Part shown: positions 22,723 through 31,785 of the stretch, piece after piece | Position numbering within the stretch: position 1 is the first letter of the stretch | Layout: each line of letters begins with the position of its first letter | Source of the DNA: an uncultured Acidimicrobiales bacterium | GTDB taxonomy: Bacteria; Actinomycetota; Acidimicrobiia; Acidimicrobiales; CATQHL01 | Length of the DNA stretch: 64,000 nt | Assembly (NCBI GenBank): GCA_958295925.1 | Contig: CATQHL010000001.1 | Location: forward strand, 464,676 to 528,675 | Direction: 5' to 3' | Notes under the pieces: generated by a model | Seen by the model: the letters and a program-made list of their open reading frames with translations, nothing else | Databases searched by the model: none | What the model was told of the DNA's origin: nothing | Translations under genes and position numbers: made by a program

Positions 22723-25278
22723 CTATTCACTACGCAGTAAGCCCTTCACCCGCATGGCCTCCCAGATACCGGGGGCGCTCATCGGAAGCTCGATGTCGTC
22801 GATGCCCAGAGCGTCGCAGACTGCGTTGGCCAGGGCCGACGGTGCGCTCATCGTGTTGCCCTCGCCAAGTCCTTTTGCTCCCAGAGGTGTGAACGGGCTT
22901 GGCGTTTCGCGGTGGAGGATGCGAAGAGGTGGCACCTCGGCGGCGGTCGGGCACAAATAGTCCATGAAACTGCCGGTCAGAAGCGTGCCTTCCTTGTCGT
23001 AAACGACCCGCTCGCCTGTTGCCGGACCGAAGCCGTGAGCAAAACTGCCCAACACCTGACCGTCGGCCAAGCGGGGATGGAGCAGCGTGCCGGCGTCGTG
23101 GACTGTCACGTAGTCGAGCACGCTCAGCTCGGCTGTGTGGGGATCGACTTCTACCACGGCAATGTCAACCACAAAGCCGTGGGCGGCTGCGGCCACCACC
23201 TCGTCGTTGTCGTTCGGAGGCTGCAGATTGGGGGCGGATACGAATGCTGTGACGGCGAGGCCGACCTCGACGTCGGCGGGGAGCGACTCCGGGTTCCAGT
23301 GAGCCTGCCCCGCAAGGCGGCGGAGGGAGACGCCACCTGCCGGATGACCCGCCACGCTCGCCCGCCCGTCGCGCAGCACCACGTCGGACGGGGCGCACTC
23401 CAGATGCTCGGCGGCGATGGAGCGCAACCGATCGGCAAGGCGACGGGCGGCCTCGGACGCAGCCGCCGCTCCGATGCCCGAGAAGCGTGAGGAGTAGTTG
23501 CCTGAGGAGACCGTCCAGGCGTCGGAGTGCGTGTCGAAGCCGCTCAGCACATCAACCTGATCGGGTCGAAGTCCCAGTTCGTCAGCCACCACCTGCGCCG
23601 CAACGGTGCGATGTCCCTGGCCCTGGGGCACGGTGGACAACCGGACGGTCACGCCGCCAAGGGGGTTCATGGCAACGCCTGCCGCCTCGGAGTTTCCCGA
23701 CTTGGGCAGTCCAACTCGGCGGCGTTCCGGCGGCTCGGCCAAGCTCACGTATCCCATGTTGGAGACCGACGGCTCCACCACGCAAGCCAGCCCGATGCCC
23801 AGCAGACGGCCATTCGACCTGCCGACACCCTGAACACCGCCCAGCGTCGAACCGCCACCCTCACACCCAACCACACCGTCGACACCTCGAACACCGCCCA
23901 GAACCGAACCGCCATCCGCACGCCCATCGGCGACTGCCCGACAGTTCTCAGCCGGGCCGCCGGAGCGGGCGGCTGCCTGCTCGCGCCGAATCTGCTCGTA
24001 GCCGATGGCTGCAAGCGCGTCATCGAGGCAGGCGTGGTAGTCGCCAGAGTCATAGAGGCCGCCGGACGCCGTTCGATGGGGAAACTCGTCTGCCCGCAGC
24101 AGGTTGCGGCGAGCCAGCTCAGCCGGATCAAGCTCCAGTCGGGCGGCGGCGAGCGCCATCGTGCGCTCGAGAGGAAGGTACATCTGAGGGCCGCCGAAGC
24201 CTCTGTTCAGACCGGTCGGGCATCGGTTGGTCAGCACCACCCTGTTGCGCACGGCCAGGTGCTCCACCCGGTAAGCGCCTGTGAGCGTGCCATGCATGCG
24301 GTAAAGGCTGGCCGGCTCAGGCGCTCGCAAATATGCGCCCACATCCTCGACCGTGTCGTAGCGCAATGCCAGCAGCCGGCCTTCGGCGCTGAAGCCGGCG
24401 GTGAGGTCGGTGATGCGTTCGGTGGCCATTGAGCTTGAGGCGAGGTGTTCACTGCGGTCTTCCGTCCAGCGGACGGGGATGCCCAAGATGCGTGAAACTG
24501 CCCCGAGCGCCACGATGTAGGAGACGACGGAAGCCTTCACCCCGAAACTGCCGCCGCTGTCGGGGGGCGTGATGAGGCGCAGCTTTGAGGCGGGCAATCC
24601 GAGGGCTGCGGCGGCCACGGTGTGGAGCGTGAACGGCCCCTGGAAGTTGGCCCAGGCAGTAAGCGATCTGTCGGCGGGATTCCAGTCGGCCACCACGCAG
24701 GCGCACTCCACGGGTGCGCCCGACCAGCGGGGAAACCGGAAGCGCCGCTGCAACACGAGGTCGGCGGCTTCGAAGGCGGCGTCGGGGTCGCCGTAGTTGA
24801 AGGTGCGGTCGGAGACGACGGCGCCCGAGGGAGCGCCGATGTAGGCAGCGCCAACCCCTGCAGCGACAAGCGGATCAAGCAGCGGCTCCAGAGGTGAATA
24901 GTCAACTACAACCAACTCGCCGGCGTCCTCCGCCCTGTAGCGATCTCGGGCCGCCACAGCTGCCACCGGCTCGCCCGCGTACCGCGCGCTGCCGACGGCC
25001 AGGGGGTAGTAGGGGACATCGCAGGGAATGACCGCCCCCATCGGCGCGCAGACCGCCGCCAGTTGTGCGCCGGTGACCACGCCCATTACGCCCGGAGCTT
25101 CCGCAGCAGCTTTGACGTCGACCGAGTCGATGCGGGCGTGGGCGAACGGCGAGCGGACGAAGGCGACCTGAGCGGCACCTGGGACTGGATTGAGATCGTC
25201 GAGGAAGCGCCCCCGACCGCGCAATAGAGCCTCGTCCTCCACACGGGGGACAGACTGGCCCACCCAGCGCCGCTCCAT
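22723..25278 (-). CDS. Molybdopterin-binding large subunit of a molybdenum hydroxylase
   Basis: About 851 residues; ATG 25278 is preferred over GTG 25284, neither having a clear ribosome site. Family hallmarks: RVEDEALLRGRGRFLDD at the N-terminus, the TPPDSGGSFGVKASV motif, NRGFGGPQM, and GAKGLGEGNTMSAPSALANA near the C-terminus with the active-site glutamate in KGLGE. It hydroxylates an unknown aldehyde, N-heterocycle or CO-like substrate; the CoxL active-site VAYRCSFR loop is not present, so carbon monoxide is unlikely. A Gly/Val-rich insertion with repeated GGVRGVDGV/GGVQGVGRS units interrupts residues about 440-480. Confidence 0.92.
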   Translation of the reverse strand: MERRWVGQSVPRVEDEALLRGRGRFLDDLNPVPGAAQVAFVRSPFAHARIDSVDVKAAAEAPGVMGVVTGAQLAAVCAPMGAVIPCDVPYYPLAVGSARYAGEPVAAVAARDRYRAEDAGELVVVDYSPLEPLLDPLVAAGVGAAYIGAPSGAVVSDRTFNYGDPDAAFEAADLVLQRRFRFPRWSGAPVECACVVADWNPADRSLTAWANFQGPFTLHTVAAAALGLPASKLRLITPPDSGGSFGVKASVVSYIVALGAVSRILGIPVRWTEDRSEHLASSSMATERITDLTAGFSAEGRLLALRYDTVEDVGAYLRAPEPASLYRMHGTLTGAYRVEHLAVRNRVVLTNRCPTGLNRGFGGPQMYLPLERTMALAAARLELDPAELARRNLLRADEFPHRTASGGLYDSGDYHACLDDALAAIGYEQIRREQAAARSGGPAENCRAVADGRADGGSVLGGVRGVDGVVGCEGGGSTLGGVQGVGRSNGRLLGIGLACVVEPSVSNMGYVSLAEPPERRRVGLPKSGNSEAAGVAMNPLGGVTVRLSTVPQGQGHRTVAAQVVADELGLRPDQVDVLSGFDTHSDAWTVSSGNYSSRFSGIGAAAASEAARRLADRLRSIAAEHLECAPSDVVLRDGRASVAGHPAGGVSLRRLAGQAHWNPESLPADVEVGLAVTAFVSAPNLQPPNDNDEVVAAAAHGFVVDIAVVEVDPHTAELSVLDYVTVHDAGTLLHPRLADGQVLGSFAHGFGPATGERVVYDKEGTLLTGSFMDYLCPTAAEVPPLRILHRETPSPFTPLGAKGLGEGNTMSAPSALANAVCDALGIDDIELPMSAPGIWEAMRVKGLLRSE

Positions 25279-25378
25279 CAGCACAAGTGCTTGGCCGCTG
25301 CGGCGCTTATCTCAAGGGGCAAGCTACCCCAGCGCCGCTCCATCAGCGCAGGTGCTTGGCCGCTGCGGCGCTTATCTG
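25265..25378. repeat. Duplicated gene junction, about 50 bp x 2
   Basis: The block containing 'cagcgccgctccatcagc' and then 'ggtgcttggccgctgcggcg' occurs at 25265-25316 and again at 25328-25378. It spans the 5' end of the large-subunit gene and the 3' end of the DUF1858-like gene, so the very junction between the two genes was duplicated. Confidence 0.9.
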
Positions 25379-25723
25379 CTCGGGACTGGGGCCGTCCGGC
25401 TCGTAAAGCGCCCTGAACGCCTCCAGCACAGCCCTTGGCGAGTTACGGTGACGCTTGGCGGCCATCGCAAGCGGTTCGTGGAAAGCCCCTCCGCAGTGAG
25501 CGCAGGGCCAAGATAGCTGCTGCATCAAGCGGGCGGCCTCCCCGCCCGGGAACTGACGCAGCACCTCCACGACGGTCGTGCCGCCCTTTATCAGGTCACG
25601 AGGCGAGTGGCCCGCATCTGACAGTTCAACATCGGAAATTCCAGCAGCAGACAATTCCGGCCTACCCGGCGTCACCAAATCCGGCAACCCCAGAACCGTT
25701 GCCCGGCCCACCGACAGTGGCAC
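25343..25723 (-). CDS. DUF1858-like CxxC protein
   Basis: 126 residues from GTG 25723, which lacks a clear ribosome site, so the true start may be internal. The C-terminal part (about 45-110) matches the DUF1858 pattern: TTVVEVLRQFPGGEAARLM, then WPCAHCGGAFHEPLAMAAK and a helix ending in LEAFRALYE. These small proteins have a CxxC pair and are often found near redox enzymes; the function is unknown. It lies directly upstream of the molybdenum hydroxylase large subunit on the same strand and may be in its operon. Confidence 0.65.
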   Translation of the reverse strand: MPLSVGRATVLGLPDLVTPGRPELSAAGISDVELSDAGHSPRDLIKGGTTVVEVLRQFPGGEAARLMQQLSWPCAHCGGAFHEPLAMAAKRHRNSPRAVLEAFRALYEPDGPSPEQISAAAAKHLR

Positions 25724-26124
25724 GACACAACCCAGATCGTGGCGTCAACATTCCCGGCAATCCCTCCGTCAACAAACCCGGACTACCTGACACAAAATCC
25801 TGGTCTTGCGCTCTTCACAATTCCGGCAATCCCTTGCACTATCCCGGCAACCCCTCCGTCAACAAACCCGGACTACCTGACATGAAATCCTGGTCTTGCG
25901 CTCTTCACAATTCCGGCAATCCCTTGCACCATCCCGGCAATCCCTCCGTCAACAAACCCGAACTTGTGCTCTTCCAGACTCTGTAATCTCTCTGTCACCA
26001 ATTTGGCGCGCCATCCTGTTAAACCACTGACCCAAACCGCCCAGCGGCGAGCTACATGAGCACACCGACAAATACCTGAGCCCCCTGACATCGCGCCGCC
26101 CTGCACCATCCGCCCAGCGACGAA
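25724..26124. repeat. 90-bp tandem repeat upstream of the DUF1858-like gene
   Basis: A 90-91 bp unit containing 'caacaaacccggactacctg' is repeated at about 25769, 25860 and (truncated) 25950. On the minus strand the unit resembles the first 40 bases of the DUF1858-like gene (GGATTTGGTGACG... versus GGATTTCATGTCA...). Bases 25990-26124 show no recognisable feature. Confidence 0.8.
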
Positions 26125-27546
26125 CTACAGGCGCACCTGCTCCAACACCCGCACCTCCTCTGCATGCATGCGCACAGCGTTGCGAGGGAACTGGTAGCGG
26201 GCATAGGGCAGCACGATGACCTTGGCGTCTGCGCCGTGCCGCCCCATTGCAGCGGCGAAAGCCTCGTCGAGGCTCGTGGTGACGTCGATTCCGATGTCGG
26301 CGGCCATCTCCAGGTTCTCCTCCAAAGTGACCATCGTGAGGTGCTTGCGGGTCATCACCTCGTAGATGGGCACCCAAATGCAGCCCGCCCACATCTGGAT
26401 GTTGCGGGCGTGGATGTCCCGCAGAACCCGCTGGTAGTTCTCGTTGGAGGCGGGCATGTAAGGCTTCATCAAGTCCATCAGCGCCAGCCCGGGGAACTCG
26501 CCCACGGCGGTGACCACCCCAGGTGAGGGTGAGCAGTAGATGATGGTGCCGCCCTCACGCACTACCAGGTCCGACGACATGCACCCCCAGCCTGTGTGGA
26601 AGAAGAGGTGGTCTGTGGGAGCGAAGACACCGCAGACGGCAATGTCGGCGGGGCCGAGGTCGGCCACAGGGTTGTCGAAGGCGTAGATGTCGTTGAAACG
26701 CTCGATGGCTTCTCGGTGGGCAGCGGGATGCGACCCGAAGATGCAGTCGATGACCCGCCCGCGGGTGTCTAGGAGCACGTTCATCGTGGCGTCGAGTCCG
26801 CTGAGGGTGGCAGCTTCGTCGATGTCGGACCGCATAGGCCCGGCGTAGGCGCCGTAGTGGGTCTGGGGCGACGGCACGAAGGCGCAGTGGTTGGACTCCA
26901 CCGTCTCGTCGGAGACCGTGCCCGGCAGTATCAGCTTGCCCCCGCCGCCTGCCCCCCAGTGGTTGGACTGCGCCTGGCCGATGGCCAGTTTCACCTCGGA
27001 ACGGGCCACTTCGTTGTGCAGCCAAACAGGGGTGCCACGAGATGTGACACCCTGGTAGGTATAGGCGTCAGCGTTGCGGGGCTCGTTCTGAAAGAATCCG
27101 ATGCCCAGACGATCCATGCGGGCGAGGTTCGCAACCCCCAGCTTCTGCGGAATGTCCGTATCCGACATCGGGAAGACCTTGCCGTTGGCGCAGACCACCC
27201 GTGCGTCGCTTATGCCTGCGGCTTCGATGGCGTCAAGCACGGGTGGAAGCAGCTTCGATGCAGGTGTGGGACGGAACTGGTTGTCGATAATCACCGCCAC
27301 GCTTTGCGCCCCTGCCAGCAATTCGGAGAAGCGCGGGCCGCTGTGAGGGTTCTCCAGGGCATCTCGGGCCGCTTCGGTGGCGTCGGGAACCGGGGGCGGC
27401 TCCTCGGGCCAGATGGCGGCCAGGAGATTTTCGTCGGGGATCTCCAGTTCAATGGATTCTCGGGAGACCTTCGTCTCGTCGTCGGCCGCCCCGATGGTGA
27501 GCGGGTCAAGCGATTCGTACGGAATCTCGTAGGTTTGAGTGCTCAT
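26125..27546 (-). CDS. LarA-like (DUF2088) nickel-dependent racemase/epimerase family protein
   Basis: 473 residues, near the 420-450 of lactate racemase LarA. The N-terminal domain shows the family's HWGAGGGGKLILPG region, followed by VESNHC. The protein probably belongs to the broad LarA-homologue group that racemises or epimerises 2-hydroxy acids using the NPN cofactor. No larB, larC or larE cofactor genes are in the window. The ATG at 27546 has AGAGGAG eight bases upstream. Its neighbours suggest organic-acid catabolism; substrate unknown. Confidence 0.8.
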   Translation of the reverse strand: MSTQTYEIPYESLDPLTIGAADDETKVSRESIELEIPDENLLAAIWPEEPPPVPDATEAARDALENPHSGPRFSELLAGAQSVAVIIDNQFRPTPASKLLPPVLDAIEAAGISDARVVCANGKVFPMSDTDIPQKLGVANLARMDRLGIGFFQNEPRNADAYTYQGVTSRGTPVWLHNEVARSEVKLAIGQAQSNHWGAGGGGKLILPGTVSDETVESNHCAFVPSPQTHYGAYAGPMRSDIDEAATLSGLDATMNVLLDTRGRVIDCIFGSHPAAHREAIERFNDIYAFDNPVADLGPADIAVCGVFAPTDHLFFHTGWGCMSSDLVVREGGTIIYCSPSPGVVTAVGEFPGLALMDLMKPYMPASNENYQRVLRDIHARNIQMWAGCIWVPIYEVMTRKHLTMVTLEENLEMAADIGIDVTTSLDEAFAAAMGRHGADAKVIVLPYARYQFPRNAVRMHAEEVRVLEQVRL

Positions 27547-28061
27547 TGATCGCTCCTCTGCTGTTGGCTCGTCTTGTTGTGTGCTGTCTTGGGTTGCTCG
27601 TCTCGCCGATCGCCCGTGTTGCCGATTACCCGCCTCGCTGTGCGCCCGTGTTGCCGATTACCCGTGTGGCTGTTTGCCCGTCTTGCCGATTACCCGTGTG
27701 GCTGTGCGCCCGTGTTGCCGATCGCCCGTGTGGCTGTTTGCCCGTCTTGTTGTGTGACTGCCATGGATTGCTCGTCTTGCCGTTCGCCTACCTCGCTGTT
27801 CGCCTACCTCGCTGTTCGCCTACCTCGCTGTTCGCCTACCTCGATTTTCGCCTACCTCGATTTTCGCCTACCTCGATTTTCGCCTACCTCGATTTTCGCC
27901 TACCTCGATTTTCGCCTACCTCGATTTTCGCCTACCTCGATTTTCGCCTACCTCGATTTTCGCCTACCTCGATTTTCGCCTACCTCGATTTTCGCCTACC
28001 TCGATTTTCGCCCGCCTTGCCGATTGCCTGTCTCGCGATTACCCCTCTGCTTGGGTCTTAA
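27547..28061. repeat. Tandem repeats upstream of the LarA-like gene, including a 16-bp array
   Basis: 27590-27780 holds degenerate 'ttgccgattacccgtgtggc' units. From 27785 to about 28010 there are fourteen copies of a 16-bp unit, 'cgcctacctcgatttt', the first four with 'cgctgtt' instead of 'cgatttt'. The array is open in plus-strand frames because 16 bp read three times gives a 16-residue repeat; these frames start without ribosome sites and I do not call a protein. Confidence 0.9.
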
Positions 28062-28937
28062 CTCGAAATCTTGAACGCAGGTTGTCTTCGCAAAGCATAA
28101 TTTCTTTCATCGCTGCGTCCAGCAGGAATGGGCCGCAGCGTCCAGAAGGATGGGGCAACGGGGCGGTCGGGCGGTGTGTAGAGGTTTGCAATTTCGGCCT
28201 GATTCTCAGTTTCAGCGTCGGATGGGGCAACGGGGCGGTCGGGCGGTGTGTAGAGGCTGGTGAGCAAGGAGATGGACAGGCGTGACAGGGCAAAAAGCTG
28301 GCCAAGCTAAACGAGACAAGTGAGACAGCGAGGCTAACTAGACGCGCCCGGGCGAGACGGCGGGGCAACATAGACGACGAGACAAGCGCGAAAACGGGGC
28401 AGGGCAGACGGTCGCCGAGCGTCCACCAGTCTCACAAGGCGGTAGCGGACGAGACAAGCGCGAAAACGGGCAAGGTCAGACGGCAGCTTCCCCAAACGCA
28501 AGACCATTAGGCGTGAACTCGACGAGACAAGCGCGAAAACAGGGCAGGGCAGACTGGGGTCAAGATAACCGGAATCCGATCCTGGGGAAGCAGAAACACC
28601 TGGGGAAGCAGAAACACCTGGGGAAGCAGAAACAGGAGTGACAGCAGGGATGGACAAGGCGAGACAGCAGGGCAGCGTAGACGTGACAGGTGGGAAAGAA
28701 GTTGCTGGACAGCAGCGTGGATAGGTGGGCGAGACAGCGGAGGCCGGGCAGACATACCGAGATGGGACAGCAAACCAAGTGCTGCGGGATGAAAGTGGAC
28801 AGCCAAGCCGCTCACATACCGATCAACCCAAATTGAGCCGACCCCAACAAACCAGATTGACGCGTCAGGCCTAACGAATACCGATCAACCCAAACAGAGC
28901 CGACCCCAACTAACCCCCGACAAACCAGGCTGACGCG
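28062..28937. repeat. 0.9-kb repeat region downstream of the epimerase gene
   Basis: A 40-bp block containing 'ggggcaacggggcggtcggg' is present at about 28151 and 28223. 'gacgagacaagcgcgaaaac' is present at about 28377, 28450 and 28518. 'ctggggaagcagaaacac' is present three times in a row at 28582-28635. Two copies of the epimerase 3' end ('accgatcaaccca') are at about 28818 and 28879, with 'gacgcgtcaggcct' twice between them and the gene. No gene supported. Confidence 0.8.
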
Positions 28938-29951
28938 TCAGGCCTTACGAATGTCGATCAACCCGGACGGAGGCAGCGGACGACCTTCAGACATCGCCCT
29001 GCGGAACCACTCAGCGGTCGCTGCCACAGCCTCGGCCAGCGGCGTGTACTGAACCGAGGGCAGGCGACTGCGCAAACCAGGGTCATCCAACCCCTGCGGG
29101 ATGGCGATCTGCTCATCGCCGTGAGTTATACCACTCGAACCCGTTGCCTCGCCGATGGCCTCCACGAACTCCGCCACCGACGCCGTGCTTCCTGCGATGT
29201 TGTAGACGTCGCATCCGCCCGGGGCGGCACGCGCACAGTCGAGCAAAATCCGGGCGACATCCGGGGCATATTGAAAGCCAAGCGTGCCGCCATAGGGGAT
29301 GTGGAACGCCTCCCCGCGCACGGCGGCGAGCAGCGCCTGAGTGGGATAGGAGGTAAATCCCTGATCGCGCCCTGGACCGAAGACGGTGTGCGGGCGCAGC
29401 CCGACGCTGGGGAGTTGATTTTCGTTCCAGTAGACGGCGGCAGTGTCTTCATTAGTCACCTTGTAGACGCCGTAGTGGGTGTTGGGCAGCCGCTCGGCGT
29501 CGTCGCCGAGGATGTTGCTCTCGTAGTTGTCGGGGTGGCCGAACACCGCCACGCTGCTTGTATAGACGAGGTTGTCTACACCGTTGGCGCGGGCCGCTTC
29601 GAAGACGTTCACCGTGCCCAGGACGTTCACCGCCGCCCCCATCGACGGGTTGGCCCGGCAGTGGGGAATTTGCAAGGCGGCGAGGTGAACGATGTGTGTG
29701 ACGCCCTCGGCTGCGGCCAGCACGTCGTCAATTCTTGTGAGGTCTCCTGTGATACGCCGCCCGAAGTCAACGTCAGCGGGCTCGAGCATGAGACGCAGTC
29801 GGCTGTCGTCGGGGTTGAGGTCAAAAAGGGTCACCTCGGCGCCTGAGGATGCCAGGAAACGCACCACCCAAGATCCGATACAGCCGACTGCGCCGGTTAC
29901 AAGAAACCTCTCGCCGCCCGCTCTGATGTTGCCTGCTTGTTCTTCGTTCAC
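28938..29951 (-). CDS. NAD-dependent epimerase/dehydratase (extended SDR)
   Basis: 337 residues from GTG 29951, chosen because AAAGGAG (29958-29964) sits seven bases upstream; the open frame extends further but without support. It has VTGAVGCIGSWVVRFL at the N-terminus, an acidic FDLNPD ending strand 2, HLAALQIP and TSSVAVFG. The active-site tyrosine is in HYGVYKVTNE (YxxxK), and HTVFGPGRDQG is the substrate-binding loop. Such enzymes act on nucleotide sugars or sugar lactones; the context (FAH hydrolase, 43 bp upstream in the same direction) favours a sugar-acid or cis-diol dehydrogenase role over cell-wall sugars. The 3' end is echoed at 28818 and 28879. Confidence 0.87.
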   Translation of the reverse strand: MNEEQAGNIRAGGERFLVTGAVGCIGSWVVRFLASSGAEVTLFDLNPDDSRLRLMLEPADVDFGRRITGDLTRIDDVLAAAEGVTHIVHLAALQIPHCRANPSMGAAVNVLGTVNVFEAARANGVDNLVYTSSVAVFGHPDNYESNILGDDAERLPNTHYGVYKVTNEDTAAVYWNENQLPSVGLRPHTVFGPGRDQGFTSYPTQALLAAVRGEAFHIPYGGTLGFQYAPDVARILLDCARAAPGGCDVYNIAGSTASVAEFVEAIGEATGSSGITHGDEQIAIPQGLDDPGLRSRLPSVQYTPLAEAVAATAEWFRRAMSEGRPLPPSGLIDIRKA

Positions 29952-29994
29952 TTGTGACTCCTTTGAAAAGCGCTTGCTGTTCGCATCCGCAGCC

Positions 29995-30915
29995 CTAGAC
30001 GCAGCGGTTGCGTATCTCACCTATGCCTTCAATCGAGGAGATAATCTCGTCACCAGGCTGCAGAAACTGTGGAGGGTCCATGCCCAGCCCGACGCCGGAC
30101 GGCGTGCCGGTGAAGATAAGGTCGCCCGCCCTCAGCTCGCAGATCGACGAGATGTAGGCCAACAGCCTGGGAATCTTGTGTATGAGCAGGTTGGTGCGGG
30201 CGTTCTGAACGTACTCGCCGTTGCGGACGCAGTAGATGCCCAGATCCCACGGGTCGCTCCCTCGCCTCTTCAACTCGTCGAGCGTCACGAGCGCCGGCCC
30301 CAGCGGGGCGAAGTTGCGATACGACTTTGCGAGGTTGAACTGCGGCCTCTCCCCCGCCATTTGGCCCACGCGCTCGCTCACGTCCTGGCCGACGCTGAAA
30401 CCGGCTATGCAGGAGACTGCTACAGACTCGGGGATGCTGCGGGCGGTGCGTCCGACTACTACCACAAGCTCCACCTCCCAGTCGCATTTTCCTTCCACCA
30501 GCGGCACCTCGGCGGTCGGGCCGGCAAGGGAGGACGGGAATTTGGTGAACACCAGGGGATTCTCCGGCAATTCGTGACTTGTCTCACTTGCGTGGTCGGC
30601 GTAGTTGAGGCCGATGCCGAAGACCTGGCTGGGGCGCGGCACCGGACAGGTTAGATCCTCGTAGGAAAAGGGCTCGGCGTCGTGAGAGGCCGGGTCGACC
30701 TCCGCCGCCCAGGCCAAGAAGCGCTCCCAGTCATTGAAGGCGTCCATCGGATCGGGGCCGCAGCAGCCGGAGGTGGCGGTGGCCACGTCAACGTAGACGT
30801 AATCGAAAATTTGTGTGCCCTCTTCGGAGAACGCCCAAAGCCCACTTGTTGGTGCGGGTGCGGCGGGGTGATCAAAAATCAACGCCGCCCGCTCGTTTAC
30901 TGCTCCGTATCTCAT
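29995..30915 (-). CDS. Fumarylacetoacetate hydrolase (FAH) family protein
   Basis: 306 residues, a normal length. It has VFGIGLNYADHASE, FTKFPSSLAGP, the metal-binding acidic cluster in CDWEVELVVVVGR (ExE), and the late ELRAGDLIFTGTPSGVG loop. Members hydrolyse or decarboxylate C-C bonds of acylpyruvates or 2,4-diketo-3-deoxy sugar acids. With the downstream epimerase it probably forms a two-gene operon; the 2,4-diketo-3-deoxy-L-fuconate-type branch would fit but is inference. The ATG at 30915 is the first in-frame start, with a direct repeat of the upstream region at 30916-31010. Confidence 0.88.
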   Translation of the reverse strand: MRYGAVNERAALIFDHPAAPAPTSGLWAFSEEGTQIFDYVYVDVATATSGCCGPDPMDAFNDWERFLAWAAEVDPASHDAEPFSYEDLTCPVPRPSQVFGIGLNYADHASETSHELPENPLVFTKFPSSLAGPTAEVPLVEGKCDWEVELVVVVGRTARSIPESVAVSCIAGFSVGQDVSERVGQMAGERPQFNLAKSYRNFAPLGPALVTLDELKRRGSDPWDLGIYCVRNGEYVQNARTNLLIHKIPRLLAYISSICELRAGDLIFTGTPSGVGLGMDPPQFLQPGDEIISSIEGIGEIRNRCV

Positions 30916-31376
30916 ACCTGTTGTCTAGCAAGTCTGAACATGAGTTGCTGCAGACCGTGCCGGGTGGTCTCCGGCGGCGGGTTGTCTAGCAAGTCTGAAC
31001 ATGAGTTGATGCAGACGACGCGCAGCGCGCAACTGCTTCGCCGAAGCCCCGATTGTTTCCTTCTTCCAGCTTTCATCCGTCACTTCACGGGCTCTTTTTT
31101 GCACCCCGCAGACTGCTGACCTCTTCCACACCCTTATCCCCATCCTCGCTCCCCCTTCCCTCGCATCTCAAAGCAGCCAAACACCAGCATGCAACCGCAT
31201 CTGCCAAGTGAATTTTCCTGCTGTTTCGCTTTTTCCACATGAAACTTCTGCCGTTGCCTGTGAAGACACTGAGAACTCTCTGAGAACACGGCACGGAAAT
31301 TTGACTCTTCAAGCGAAGGCGCTAACTCCGCCGATCGCTTCGCAAATTAACCAGCAACGACCCCAAGGAGGCAACA
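30916..31376. other. Divergent intergenic region with a 30-bp direct repeat
   Basis: 'ttgtctagcaagtctgaaca', followed by tgagttg(c/a)tgcag, occurs at 30920 and 30979, immediately upstream of the FAH gene. From 31060 to 31320 the sequence is less GC-rich and pyrimidine-rich on the plus strand. It must carry promoters for both the FAH operon (minus) and the small gene at 31377 (plus), but I cannot single one out. AAGGAGG before 31377 is clear. Confidence 0.45.
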
Positions 31377-31628
31377 ATGTCCATGATTTGCGCTACCTCA
31401 ATCTCGGTTTCCAACCCTGATTCAAACGACTCATCCGACATCTGCGTCTGTGGCACGCTTCGGCTCATCGACCCGGCGCAGGCGTGCTCTCGCCTGCACG
31501 CTCAAGACGAAGATCTGCTTCGGATGGTCAATGAAGGTCTGATTCCCGCCTATCGGATAGGGCCGTTCGTGAGAGTCTGTGAAGCGTGCGTCGACAAACT
31601 GGCGCGCAGCAGCAACATCGCGAACTAA
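31377..31628 (+). CDS. Small protein with helix-turn-helix-like (excisionase-type) segment
   Basis: 83 residues. The ATG at 31377 follows a strong AAGGAGG at 31365-31371. Two Cys pairs (ICVCGT near residue 24 and RVCEAC near residue 68) flank a segment LLRMVNEGLIPAYRIGPFVRV that resembles the wing-containing helix-turn-helix of excisionase/MerR-like small DNA-binding proteins. I do not recognise the exact family. It stands alone, divergent from the FAH operon and convergent with gatB. Confidence 0.6.
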   Translation: MSMICATSISVSNPDSNDSSDICVCGTLRLIDPAQACSRLHAQDEDLLRMVNEGLIPAYRIGPFVRVCEACVDKLARSSNIAN

Positions 31629-31785
31629 GCGGCGAGCAGCGGGCCCAACGGCCAGCAGCAGGCCAACGCCCAACGCCCAACGGCGAGCAGCGGGCCCAAC
31701 GCCCAACGGCGAGGAGCGAAGAGCAGATCTGAGCCGCTCAGACCGGTAAGAACGGACCGAGCGGCTCAGACCTGCTCAGACCTGC
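31629..31785. other. Convergent region with repeats and a hairpin
   Basis: 'caacgcccaacggcgagcag' type words are repeated about four times in 31640-31715. A strong hairpin follows at 31730-31768. Then 'cagacctgctcagacctgct' copies the gatB 3' end ('cagacctgcgctcg'). Confidence 0.65.
31730..31768. terminator. Probable bidirectional terminator hairpin
   Basis: TGAGCCGCTC (31730-31739) and GAGCGGCTCA (31759-31768) form a perfect 10-bp stem with a 19-nt loop, between the convergent gene at 31377 and gatB. There is no T-tract, as often in high-GC actinobacteria. Confidence 0.55.

Noticed and set aside
22723-25278. Large subunit as carbon monoxide dehydrogenase CoxL
   Set aside because: The CoxL-specific active-site loop with Cys-Ser-Phe-Arg is not present.
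27785-28010. 16-bp array as an origin-type iteron or CRISPR
   Set aside because: No spacers, no DnaA boxes or replication gene nearby; the copies abut perfectly.
27546-28061. Plus-strand frames giving a FAYLDFRLPRFSPTSI repeat protein
   Set aside because: A 16-bp repeat is open in all three plus frames; no start signal, and it is the antisense of a minus-strand upstream region.
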